Source: Herbihabitans rhizosphaerae (GTDB lineage: Bacteria; Actinomycetota; Actinomycetes; Mycobacteriales; Pseudonocardiaceae). Taken from it: a stretch of 64,000 nt of DNA. Made by a program: the position numbers and the translations under genes. The DNA lies in assembly GCF_004216555.1 (NCBI RefSeq), contig NZ_SGWQ01000007.1:62001-126000 (forward strand). The letters are read 5' to 3'. The notes beneath the pieces were generated by a model. That model ran no database searches. It was given only the letters and a program-made list of their open reading frames with translations, and was not told where the DNA came from. Below, one piece after another: positions 21,759 through 29,356 of this stretch (position 1 is the stretch's first letter; each line of letters opens with the position of its first letter).

Positions 21759-22050
21759 ATGACACAAGCGCGACGCATAGCGTCAATTGTTGTCGTGAGC
21801 AAAGAGTTCACGCCCGCTGACATTTCAAAGGCCATGGGGATGCAGCCCGACACGGAGCTGCGACAGGGGGAGAAGGCGTCTAAAGCTAAGTGGGCGCGAC
21901 CTGAACCGGATAATATCTGGGAACTCGTCGAGAGTGGGGACGGAGAGTGCTGACGTCAGCGCGGTTGTCGCTAGACGGTTTGAGGTCTGGACGGCTCGGA
22001 GATCGTCGAGAGCTGCGGACGGTATGGCGGCAGCATGGTTGCGACGGTAG
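21759..22050 (+). pseudogene. Frameshifted DUF4279-family gene copy
   Basis: From ATG 21759 the frame reads MTQARRIASIVVVSKEFTPA and stays about 70 % identical by eye to the intact gene at 22252 over 60 residues (through WARPE..WELVESG). An extra A at 21940 (GGGGACGG) then throws the frame to a stop at 21950-21952. In the shifted frame AESADVSAVVARRFE resumes similarity to AENVDVSELIVRLYE, after which the copy degenerates and stops at 22048-22050. It is a decayed tandem duplicate in the immunity region behind the RHS toxin. Confidence 0.75.
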
Positions 22051-22093
22051 AAGTCCCGGGCGGGTTGAGCCAGGTCTCCGGTCCGCTGCCGCG

Positions 22094-22128
22094 TCACGGG
22101 TCACGGGTTGCCGGTTGCCGGTTGCCGG
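22094..22128. repeat. Heptamer tandem repeat between the two DUF4279 copies
   Basis: Two TCACGGG units (22094-22107) are followed by three TTGCCGG units with one joining base pattern, giving five 7-bp units in 35 bp. It lies between the broken and intact DUF4279 copies and may mark slippage or a recombination joint. Confidence 0.6.
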
Positions 22129-22251
22129 GGAGGCAGTATGCTCCAATTTGTCCCAGCCTTCGAGAGATGCCGCCGTCGATATGGGGCGCCAGATGGCCGA
22201 CGTCGAATACTCAAGCTCTGAGTCGGCTGCCACGATGATCAAGAAGGTGCG

Positions 22252-22668
22252 ATGACGCAGGATCGACGCATTGCTTCGTTTGTTGTTGTAAGCAAAGACT
22301 TGACTCCAGCGGATATCTCCAGAGCCACAGGGTTGCAGCCTGACGAGGAGATATGGCTGGGAGAGAAGGCGTCTCGCTCTTCATGGGCTCGACCCGAAGC
22401 AGATCACGTGTGGGAACTCGTGGAAAGCGGGGCAGAGAATGTCGATGTCTCGGAACTAATTGTGCGTTTGTATGAACGCATCTCTCCGGCAATTGCAGTC
22501 TTGCGGTCACTGAAAGAAGTGGTCGATCTAGGGGTTCTGCTTCGTGTGGTCATTTACGCCTCGAGCGAAGATCCAATAGGTCCAGGGTTCGCTGTGGACG
22601 CAACAGTCTTACAGTCTTTGGTCAGTGTTGGCGCTAGGCTGGATATCGACCTCTACGCAACGGACTGA
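22252..22668 (+). CDS. DUF4279-family protein, probable orphan immunity protein
   Basis: A 138-residue cytoplasmic protein. The pattern LTPADISRATGLQPDEEIWLGEKAS...WARPE...WELVES, the long middle helix, and the end LVSVGARLDIDLYATD fit DUF4279, a family often found downstream of polymorphic toxins. It is preceded by a frameshifted sibling and follows the candidate cognate immunity gene, so it probably protects against toxin tips of related strains rather than the local one. AT-richer composition than neighbouring housekeeping genes supports transfer. Molecular activity is unknown. Confidence 0.68.
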   Translation: MTQDRRIASFVVVSKDLTPADISRATGLQPDEEIWLGEKASRSSWARPEADHVWELVESGAENVDVSELIVRLYERISPAIAVLRSLKEVVDLGVLLRVVIYASSEDPIGPGFAVDATVLQSLVSVGARLDIDLYATD

Positions 22669-22890
22669 TAGACACTTCGTTTGGAACATCATTCGGCCGC
22701 CGCTGGCGACGTGATCACCTCGCCAGAATAGTTCGGCGAAGGTTGGAAGGCGTTTCGGGCAGGTTCTTGTTCATCGCGAGCTGGTGGAACTGATCTCCCA
22801 AGCCAGTCCACGTGACCTGAAGATCAACGACGTCGGTTAGTTAGGTCGTCATGGCGGTGCAAGCCGGGGAGCACGGATGAGTGCGCGCGA

Positions 22891-23808
22891 TCAGGTGCGG
22901 CGGGCTTGGTTGAGTTCTCGTTGGAGGGCCCAGGCGTCGGCGACGGGGCCGAGGTGGGCGAGTTTGTCGGGGCTGCTGATCGCGCGGATGGTTTGGATTC
23001 GGCCGCCGAGCATTTCGAGGGTGAGCGTGCTGGCGACCTTGCCGTCTCGGTCGCGGAGGATCGCTCCTGGTTGGCCGTTGACCTCGTGCGGCTCCAGGAT
23101 CGCGTCGATTTTGGTGAGCACGGGGAAGATCGTCGCCAGGACGCGGGCCACGTTGGCGGCGCCGGTGACGCCCTTGGCCAGCGCTGGCGCCTTGCCTCCG
23201 CCGTCGCCGACCATCTGGACGTCGGCGGCCAGCAACTCGCGCACGCCGTCCACATCACCGTCGCGGACGGCGTTGAAGAAGCGGGCAGCCAGTTGTTCGC
23301 GCTCGTGGCGGTCCGCTTCGAAGCGGGGGCGGCCTTCGTCCATGTGGCGGCGCGCTCGGACGGCGAGTTGGCGGCAGGCCGCCTCTGACCGCCCGACGGC
23401 TGACGCGGTCTCGGCGAAGTTGAAGCCGAATACGTCCCGCAGCACGAATACCGCGCGTTCGAGGGGGCTGAGACGTTCGAGCAACAACAGCGCCGCCATG
23501 GACAGGGAATCGGCGAGTTCGGCGGAGCGCGCCGGATCCGAGTAGGGATCGGTGAGCAGGGGTTCGGGGAACCACGGTCCGACGTAGGTTTCCCGTCGCA
23601 CGCGCGCGGATCGGAGCACGTCGATCGAGATTCGGGTGACTACGGCGGAGAGGAAGGCTTTGGTAGACGTCGGCTGGGTCGGGGTGGATTCGTAGCGGAG
23701 CCAGGTTTCCTGGACGGCGTCTTCCGCTTCGGCCACGCTGCCGAGGAGTCGGTAGGCGATCGAGAACAGCAGCGGGCGCAGGTTCTCGAATTCCTCGGCG
23801 CGGGTCAT
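22891..23808 (-). CDS. ECF41-type RNA polymerase sigma factor (SigJ-like)
   Basis: A 305-residue sigma factor with an extra regulatory domain. Region sigma-2 (LLFSIAYRLLGSVAEAEDAVQETWLR) and sigma-4 (LSPLERAVFVLRDVFGFNFAETASAVGRSEAACRQ) are followed by a SnoaL/NTF2-like C-terminal domain. The three ECF41 signatures are visible in variant form: WFPEP in the linker, DGGGK, and SPDKL near the C-terminus. In this group the fused domain replaces a separate anti-sigma factor. The ATG overlaps the stop of the epimerase gene, matching the known linkage of ECF41 genes with carboxymuconolactone decarboxylase, oxidoreductase or epimerase partners. Confidence 0.9.
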   Translation of the reverse strand: MTRAEEFENLRPLLFSIAYRLLGSVAEAEDAVQETWLRYESTPTQPTSTKAFLSAVVTRISIDVLRSARVRRETYVGPWFPEPLLTDPYSDPARSAELADSLSMAALLLLERLSPLERAVFVLRDVFGFNFAETASAVGRSEAACRQLAVRARRHMDEGRPRFEADRHEREQLAARFFNAVRDGDVDGVRELLAADVQMVGDGGGKAPALAKGVTGAANVARVLATIFPVLTKIDAILEPHEVNGQPGAILRDRDGKVASTLTLEMLGGRIQTIRAISSPDKLAHLGPVADAWALQRELNQARRT

Positions 23809-24719
23809 GCGAGTTCCTTTGCGAAGCCTGTTCGCCATGAGGGGTAGGTGGGCGTCCAGCCGAGATCGCGCTTGGCTTTGGCGTTGGAGAAGCCGCGTCC
23901 TTTGGTCATCATGCCGACGGCCATCTCGCCGGCGAGGAGGTGGACAAGCCACGCGGGCACTCGTCGCGGCGGTTTGGCGCCGGCGCACTTCGCGAGATGG
24001 GGGAGCCATTCGCTGCCCGGTGCCGGCTCGTCGTCGACGATGTTGAACACGCCGGTCGCTTTCTGTTCCACCGCAAGAACGGTAGCGCCGGCCGCGTCGT
24101 CGAGGTGGACCCACGACACATAACCGGTGCCACCTCCGACGAGTGGGAGCATTCGCTTGCGCACGAGTTGGATTTGCTCGTCCCAGGCACCCGGTCCGTA
24201 GAACCCGCCGTAGCGCAGGACCGCGCCGCCGGCCTTGACCACCACGTCCTCGAGGTGACGGATCGCCTTCGTCCCCTCGATCACCTCCAGCGGGTCCTCC
24301 TCGGTCTTGACCCAGCCGCCCGTGCGGGCCCCGTTCATGCTGGCGTGGCTCTGCGCGACGAAATGGGAGACACCGGTCGCCTCGGCGGCGGCCAGCAGAT
24401 GGTCGTTGCCCTCGCCGCGGAGCCGGTTCGTGGTGGCGAAGAAGCGATCCGCCTTCCTCAGGTTGGGCTTGCCGGCGTGCGCGACGGACAGGCCCGTCAT
24501 CTGGTTGACGATCGTGTCCGGCCGGGCCGCGGCCACCGCCTCGCCGACCGCCGCCGCGTCCAGCCCGTCCATCACGATTCCCTTGGCGCCCAACCGTTCC
24601 AGCAGTTCCACCTTGCCCGCGCTGGTCGTCGTGGCGGTCACCTCGTGCCCGCGGGCGACCAGTTGCGGCACCAGACGCTGCCCGAGAACCCCGCTTCCGC
24701 CTGCCACGAATACTCGCAT
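23805..24719 (-). CDS. NAD(P)-dependent epimerase/dehydratase linked to ECF41 sigma
   Basis: A Rossmann-fold extended SDR of 304 residues: N-terminal VFVAGGSGVLGQRLVPQLVA dinucleotide motif, HFVAQSHASMNG, and LRYGGFYGPG typical of the epimerase group. The usual YxxxK pair is not evident, so it may bind a nucleotide without classical SDR catalysis. The ATG at 24717-24719 follows GGAG by nine bases; GTG 24722 is possible. It is the first gene of the two-gene ECF41 operon and is the usual COE partner (carboxymuconolactone decarboxylase, oxidoreductase or epimerase) of this sigma class. Confidence 0.85.
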   Translation of the reverse strand: MRVFVAGGSGVLGQRLVPQLVARGHEVTATTTSAGKVELLERLGAKGIVMDGLDAAAVGEAVAAARPDTIVNQMTGLSVAHAGKPNLRKADRFFATTNRLRGEGNDHLLAAAEATGVSHFVAQSHASMNGARTGGWVKTEEDPLEVIEGTKAIRHLEDVVVKAGGAVLRYGGFYGPGAWDEQIQLVRKRMLPLVGGGTGYVSWVHLDDAAGATVLAVEQKATGVFNIVDDEPAPGSEWLPHLAKCAGAKPPRRVPAWLVHLLAGEMAVGMMTKGRGFSNAKAKRDLGWTPTYPSWRTGFAKELA

Positions 24720-24759
24720 CACGTCACGCTCCTCATCCGATCCTTGCTGTCGGCACCGA

Positions 24760-24786
24760 GACGAGACAGCGACGCGGCCCGTGACA
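24760..24786 (-). promoter_or_regulatory. Candidate ECF41-dependent promoter
   Basis: On the minus strand TGTCACG (24786-24780) is followed after exactly 16 bases by CGTC (24763-24760). The described ECF41 promoter is TGTCACA-N16-CGTC, so only the last -35 base differs. The -10 lies 41 bp upstream of the epimerase start, giving positive autoregulation of the epimerase-sigma operon. Confidence 0.65.
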
Positions 24787-24796
24787 TGCTGCCCGC

Positions 24797-25192
24797 GTGC
24801 CTCGTGAATTCCAGGTGGTCGTGGATTGCGCGGACCCCGATCGGATGGCCACCTTCTGGGCGGCGGCGCTCGACTACACCGTGGACGGCCCGCCCGGCGA
24901 GCACGACGACTGGATGGAATTCCAGGTGGCGCAAGGGTTTCCGGCTGACGAGCGGGTGGACTTCGCGGCGGTGACCGATCCGGCCGGCGGCGGGCGAATC
25001 TGCTTCATCGCCGTTCCTGAGCCGAAGCAGGGCAAGAACAGGCTGCACCTGGACATCCGGGCCGAACAGGTCGACGCGCTGGTAGCGCGGCTGCGGGACC
25101 TCGGCGCGACGATCCTGCGCACCGGCCGCGAGCGCGGTCAGTACTTCGTCACCATGGCCGACATCGAAGGAAACGAGTTCTGCGTTCACTAA
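24797..25192 (+). CDS. VOC-family (glyoxalase-like) protein
   Basis: A 131-residue vicinal-oxygen-chelate fold protein with FQVVVDCADPDRMATFWAAAL at the start and an RLHLDIRAE..DALVARLRDLGA second half, as in the many actinomycete glyoxalase-like proteins of this size. The GTG start at 24797 has no clear ribosome site and may be leaderless. It is divergent from the ECF41 operon. Substrate is unknown; the closing EGNEFCVH is the usual end of this subgroup. Confidence 0.78.
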   Translation: MPREFQVVVDCADPDRMATFWAAALDYTVDGPPGEHDDWMEFQVAQGFPADERVDFAAVTDPAGGGRICFIAVPEPKQGKNRLHLDIRAEQVDALVARLRDLGATILRTGRERGQYFVTMADIEGNEFCVH

Positions 25193-25263
25193 CCGAGGCC
25201 CTGGATCCGACGGAGCCGGCGGATCGTGCCGTTCGACGGGCGAGCCGGCGGCTGCTGCCGTTC

Positions 25264-26505
25264 ATGATCCTGCTGTTCTTCGTCAACTACCTGGACCGGG
25301 TCAACGTCGGTGTGGCCGCCTTGCGGATGAACGCCGACCTCGGGTTCAGCACCACGGTGTTCGGCCTCGGCGCGGGCCTGCTGTTCGTCGGCTACATCGT
25401 GTTCGAGCTGCCGAGCAACCTGGTGCTGCGCAAGGTCGGCGCACGCCGGTGGATCGCGGTGATCACCGCGAGCTGGGGAGTCTGCGCGGCGGCGACCGCG
25501 TTCGTCTCCGATGAAACCACCTTCTACGTGCTGCGATTCCTGCTCGGCGCGTGTGAGGCCGGGTTCCTGCCGGGCATGGTCTTCTACCTGACCGAATGGT
25601 TCCCCCGGCAGCGGCGAGGCCGGTCCACGGCGCTGTTCATGCTAGCCGTGCCGCTCACGGTCGCACTCGGCACACCGTTGTCCACGCTGCTCATGTCCGT
25701 CGAGTCGGCGGACTTCGAGGGCTGGCGGTTCATGTTCTTCGCCGAGGGCGCGCCGGCCGTGCTGCTCAGCGTGCTGGTTCTCCGGCTGCTGCCCGACCGG
25801 CCCGAGGACGCGCGATGGTTGGCCGAACACGAGAAGGTCGCGCTGCGCGCGGTGTTGACAGCCGAGCGGGACAGTGTCGCGAAAGTGGGCAGCGCGTCGC
25901 TGCGGGCGGCGCTGCGCGACGTCCGTGTGTACGCCATCGGCATGATCGGCTTCGGGATCAGCGGCGGGCTGTACGCGCTGACCTTCTTCCTGCCGCAGAT
26001 CGTCGCCGGCTTCCGGAACAGCTACGGCGTGACGCTCTCCACCTACGAGATCGGCCTGGTCACGGCGTTCCCGTCGGCGTTGGCGGCGGTGTCGATGTGG
26101 TGGTACGCCCGCCGGTCGGACCGGGTGGGCGAACGTATTCGGCACATCGCACTGCCGCTGTTCCCGGCTGCGATCGCGTTGGGCGTCGCGCTGTACCTGC
26201 GCTCGCCGGTGCTGGTCATGCTCGCGATCACGGTCACCACGGTGGGGGCGTTCATCGTGCTGCCGGTGTGGTGGCAGCTGCCCGGCATGTTCCTCACCGG
26301 GCCCGCCGCGGCCGGCGGCATCGGCGTGATCGCCGCGCTGGGCAACTCGTCCGGCTTCGTGGCGCCGTACCTCACCGGCTGGATGCGGGACCTGACCGGC
26401 GACTACCGGACGGGCATGCTCGTGATCGCCGGATTCATGATCGCCGCGGCGCTCGGCACACTCGCGCTGGCCCGTGACTCGACGTTCGGCAACTCATTCT
26501 CGTAG
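25264..26505 (+). CDS. MFS transporter, anion:cation symporter (ACS) type
   Basis: Membrane carrier of at least 413 residues. LFFVNYLDRVNVGVAALRMN, RFLLGACEAGFLPGMVFYLTEWFP and RRGRSTALFMLAVPL match the ACS group (phthalate/tartrate/glucarate-like permeases). The reported ATG lies inside helix 1. The open frame runs on upstream (ending PADRAVRRASRRLLPF, a normal cytoplasmic lead-in) but contains no ATG or GTG after the VOC stop, so a rare start such as CTG 25201, or a start inside the VOC gene, is possible. Its 3' end overlaps the convergent gene by 12 bp. Confidence 0.82.
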   Translation: MILLFFVNYLDRVNVGVAALRMNADLGFSTTVFGLGAGLLFVGYIVFELPSNLVLRKVGARRWIAVITASWGVCAAATAFVSDETTFYVLRFLLGACEAGFLPGMVFYLTEWFPRQRRGRSTALFMLAVPLTVALGTPLSTLLMSVESADFEGWRFMFFAEGAPAVLLSVLVLRLLPDRPEDARWLAEHEKVALRAVLTAERDSVAKVGSASLRAALRDVRVYAIGMIGFGISGGLYALTFFLPQIVAGFRNSYGVTLSTYEIGLVTAFPSALAAVSMWWYARRSDRVGERIRHIALPLFPAAIALGVALYLRSPVLVMLAITVTTVGAFIVLPVWWQLPGMFLTGPAAAGGIGVIAALGNSSGFVAPYLTGWMRDLTGDYRTGMLVIAGFMIAAALGTLALARDSTFGNSFS

Positions 26506-27417
26506 CGCCTCGAACGCGGCACGGGCGGCGGCGCCGATCGCGAGGTCGATGTCGTGCGCGATGGCGGCACGGCGGTGAGATCGGGTGAGCGCGGCGATCG
26601 CGACCCGGTCGCCGGAGTCCGCCGACACGACGCCGATCTCGTGTCGCAGGTGCAGGAACGTGCCGGTCTTTCCGCTGACCCGCACGGTGTCGGTGCGCAG
26701 ATCGCTGGCGAAGCGGTGGGTGAACACCTGCAGCGCCATCAGGCGTCGCAGCTCGGCGGTCGCCGAGGGCCGGGAGATCTCGTCGAGCCAGATCCGCCGC
26801 AGGAGTTCGACGAGCGCCGTCGCGGTGCCCACGTTGCCATGCGCGGAGTCGAGTGTCTCGATCGAGTGCTGGCCCGCCGCGTCGTCGCGCAGCGCCAGCT
26901 CCAGTGCGAGGTCGGAGTCCATGCCGGCGACACCGGCGACGGAGTCGTACATTCGCTGGACACGGTGCCGGACTCGGATCCCGGGACAGCCCCAGTCGCG
27001 CAGCCGCTCGTCCACCTCGCTCACACCCAGCAGGTCGAACAACGCGTCCGCGCTGGCGTTGTCGCTGACGGTGACCGCTTGGTGAATCAGATCGCCGACG
27101 GCCAGGGTCACGGGATGGCGAAACGCGCCAACTCCGGTCGGGCCGATGCTCTTCGTCGCGGGATCGACGGTCACCGGCATGGCGCCGTCGAGCATGCCGG
27201 CCGCGATCCGGTCCAGGACGACCAGTGCCAGCGGGACCTTGACCACGGACGCCAGCGGCACCGGCACGTCGACGTCGAACCCGAGTTCCGCGCCGGTGTC
27301 GATGTTGCGGGCGAGCAGGTGACCGGTGGCGCCGACGCGCTGCCAGTCCTCGGCGATCGACTCGGCGAGGGACAGCAGCGCGGCCGTACTCGCCGTGCAG
27401 GTCGGGCGTCGCGTCAT
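26494..27417 (-). CDS. Serine beta-lactamase-fold protein, BlaB-like regulator of beta-lactamase
   Basis: A 307-residue penicillin-recognising protein with S57-V-V-K60, S118-D-N120 and K250-T-G252, the three class A active-site motifs. No signal peptide is visible, so it is probably cytoplasmic, unlike the secreted enzyme at 28454. Its order (LysR, then this gene, divergent from a class A beta-lactamase) matches the blaL-blaA-blaB locus of Streptomyces cacaoi, where BlaB takes part in induction. I therefore call it a sensor or accessory protein rather than a resistance enzyme. It overlaps the LysR stop by ATGA. Confidence 0.78.
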   Translation of the reverse strand: MTRRPTCTASTAALLSLAESIAEDWQRVGATGHLLARNIDTGAELGFDVDVPVPLASVVKVPLALVVLDRIAAGMLDGAMPVTVDPATKSIGPTGVGAFRHPVTLAVGDLIHQAVTVSDNASADALFDLLGVSEVDERLRDWGCPGIRVRHRVQRMYDSVAGVAGMDSDLALELALRDDAAGQHSIETLDSAHGNVGTATALVELLRRIWLDEISRPSATAELRRLMALQVFTHRFASDLRTDTVRVSGKTGTFLHLRHEIGVVSADSGDRVAIAALTRSHRRAAIAHDIDLAIGAAARAAFEALRE

Positions 27418-28352
27418 CCGCGGGCCACCAGCAGGGCGTGCGGGTCCGACGCGTTCCCGGCGGGGGAGTGCTCGGAGGTCCGGCCGACCGCGCCGACCGC
27501 GGCGGCGAGCAACGGCTCCAGCCAGTCGAGCGCCCGCCCGGACGCGGTCGCGAACTCGTATCCCCGGTGCAGCGCCGCGTCCGCCAGCGGTGACCAGCTC
27601 AGGCCGTGGTGCCGCGCGAACCGCTCCGGGCAGAGCAACAGGGCGTGTCCGGCGAGCGTCTCGGCGACCGCGGTCGACGTGGAGGTGGCGTCGCGGATCC
27701 GCTCGTCGGCCAGACCGGCGCGGGCGGCAGCCTTGGCGAACCGCTCGGCCGCGAACCCGATCGTGTCCTCCGCGGTGATCAGGATCGGTGGCGCCGGTTC
27801 GCGGGAACCCCGGGGTGGACGCAGGTTCTCCAGGTGGATCGCCTGTCGTTCGGCCTGGTTTCCCGCCAGGCCAAGGGGAACGGCGTGCGCCGCCACCTCG
27901 GGCGGTACCCGCAGCAGTGTCACGGTCAGCGATCCGTCGGCCAGACCGACAGCGCGCTCTGCCGTGTCCATCTCGCGTACAGCGATGGTCACGCCGCGCT
28001 CCGTCCCGGCGCGGATCAGGCGGGCGAGGGACGCGGGTTCACAGTCCGGCGGCACGCCCAGCACGCACTCGGCGTCGGCGCGCGCCGAGCGAGCGACCTG
28101 ACGCAGGTGATCCACCCGGCCGAGCACGTCCTTGGCGTAGGGGCGCAACAGGTTCCCGAGTTCCGTGGTCGTGATCTGACGCCGGGACCGGTCGAACAGC
28201 GCGCCGCCGAAGTGCCGTTCCAACGTCTTGATCCGCCGGCTCAGCACCGGCTGCGCGATGTGCAGTGTGTCCGCCGCCGCCGAGAAGCTGCCCTCCTCCA
28301 CGACGGCGACGTACGCCTCCAGGTGCGCCAGCAGGTCCACACCTGCATGCAT
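27414..28352 (-). CDS. LysR-family regulator of the beta-lactamase locus
   Basis: A 312-residue LysR-type regulator. The helix-turn-helix is at about residues 8-65 (EEGSFSAAADTLHIAQPVLSRRIKTLERHFGGALFDRS), followed by a PBP2-like effector domain. It is divergent from the class A beta-lactamase and co-transcribed with the penicillin-recognising protein. Two T-N11-A palindromes occupy the 101-bp intergenic region, one covering its own start codon, which predicts autorepression and beta-lactam-dependent activation of bla. It corresponds in layout to BlaA of S. cacaoi. Confidence 0.87.
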   Translation of the reverse strand: MHAGVDLLAHLEAYVAVVEEGSFSAAADTLHIAQPVLSRRIKTLERHFGGALFDRSRRQITTTELGNLLRPYAKDVLGRVDHLRQVARSARADAECVLGVPPDCEPASLARLIRAGTERGVTIAVREMDTAERAVGLADGSLTVTLLRVPPEVAAHAVPLGLAGNQAERQAIHLENLRPPRGSREPAPPILITAEDTIGFAAERFAKAAARAGLADERIRDATSTSTAVAETLAGHALLLCPERFARHHGLSWSPLADAALHRGYEFATASGRALDWLEPLLAAAVGAVGRTSEHSPAGNASDPHALLVARG

Positions 28353-28366
28353 AGCAAAATGCTATG
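28350..28366. promoter_or_regulatory. LysR operator 1 (overlaps lysR start)
   Basis: CATAGCAAAATGCTATG is a perfect inverted repeat (7-bp arms, 3-bp centre) containing T-N11-A, the LysR-type signature. It covers the lysR start codon, suiting autoregulation. Confidence 0.68.
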
Positions 28367-28377
28367 TGATCTTCAAA

Positions 28378-28394
28378 TATGTCTCTTGGACATA
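28378..28394. promoter_or_regulatory. LysR operator 2 (bla side)
   Basis: TATGTCTCTTGGACATA is a perfect inverted repeat (6-bp arms, 5-bp centre) with T-N11-A. It starts 28 bp after operator 1 and 60 bp upstream of bla, the usual place for an activation site. Confidence 0.65.
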
Positions 28395-28453
28395 CAACCG
28401 GTGCGCTGGTTGTCTCGATGGCGACGTCCCGATCTTCCAAAGGGGGAGTCCAC

Positions 28454-29356
28454 ATGGCGTCCGTGTCTCGCCGCGCGTTCCTGCGCACCAGCCTGGCGGC
28501 CGGCGTGGCCGGTCCGGCCCTGCTCGGCGGCTGCACGGCGGAGGCCGCGCAGCCGCCGGCCGATCTGGGTCAGCGGTTCGCCGCGTTGGAGCAGCAGTAC
28601 GGCGCGCGGCTCGGCGTGTACGCGATCAACACCCGGACCGGCGTGACCGTGACCCACCGCGCCGACGAGCGGTTCCCGATGTGCTCGACATTCAAGACGC
28701 TGGCCGCCGCGGCGATCCTGCGTGATCGTGATCAGCACGGCGAGTTCCTCGCCAAGGTGATCCCGTACGCCAGGGCGGACCTGGTCGCGAACTCCCCGGT
28801 GACCGAGAAGCACGTCGGCGCCGGAATGCGGGTCGACCAGCTCTGCGCCGCCGCGATCCAGTACAGCGACAACACCGCGGCCAACCTGATGCTGCGCGAG
28901 ATCGGTGGTCCGGCGGGCGTCACGGCGTTCTGCCGCTCGATCGGCGACCCCGCGACACGGCTGGACCGGTGGGAGACCGCGCTCAACTCCGCGCTGCCCG
29001 GCGACCCGCGCGACACCACCACGCCCGCCGCGATCGGCCGCGACTACGACCAGTTGGTCCTCGGTCGGGCCCTCAGTCGCGAGGACGCCGCCCTGCTGAC
29101 CGGGTGGCTGTGCGGCAACACCACCAGCTCGAAGCGATTCCGCGCCGGCCTGCCCGTCGGCTGGCGCCTCGGCGACAAGACCGGCGGCGGCGACTACGGC
29201 ACCAACAACGACGTCGGCGTCACGTGGACCACCCGAGGCACCCCACTCGTGCTGGTCGCCCTGTCGACCAGGCACACTCAGGACGCCGCGCCGCAGGACG
29301 CCCTGCTCGCCGACACCGCCCGGCTTCTCGCCGGCACACTCGCACCTGGGGAATGA
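28454..29356 (+). CDS. bla: Class A beta-lactamase, Tat-exported lipoprotein
   Basis: Hydrolyses beta-lactams in the cell envelope. The 300-residue protein has a twin-arginine leader (SRRAFLRTSL) ending in LLGGC27, so it is predicted to be lipidated. Active-site motifs are complete: S78-T-F-K81, S139-D-N141, E175-T-A-L-N, and K243-T-G245. The ATG at 28454 follows AGGGGGAG. Expression should be controlled by the divergent LysR gene through the two palindromes at 28350 and 28378. The stop overlaps a VanY-type carboxypeptidase gene, making a two-gene cell-wall unit. Confidence 0.95.
   Translation: MASVSRRAFLRTSLAAGVAGPALLGGCTAEAAQPPADLGQRFAALEQQYGARLGVYAINTRTGVTVTHRADERFPMCSTFKTLAAAAILRDRDQHGEFLAKVIPYARADLVANSPVTEKHVGAGMRVDQLCAAAIQYSDNTAANLMLREIGGPAGVTAFCRSIGDPATRLDRWETALNSALPGDPRDTTTPAAIGRDYDQLVLGRALSREDAALLTGWLCGNTTSSKRFRAGLPVGWRLGDKTGGGDYGTNNDVGVTWTTRGTPLVLVALSTRHTQDAAPQDALLADTARLLAGTLAPGE

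Noticed and set aside
22094-22128. CRISPR-like repeat array
   Set aside because: Units are 7 bp and contiguous, with no spacers and no cas genes nearby.
22669-22890. Transposase remnant between DUF4279 and the sigma factor
   Set aside because: Short broken frames only; no terminal inverted repeats or catalytic motifs could be identified.
26494-27417. Second resistance beta-lactamase
   Set aside because: No export signal and a locus layout matching BlaB regulators, so a sensing role is preferred.
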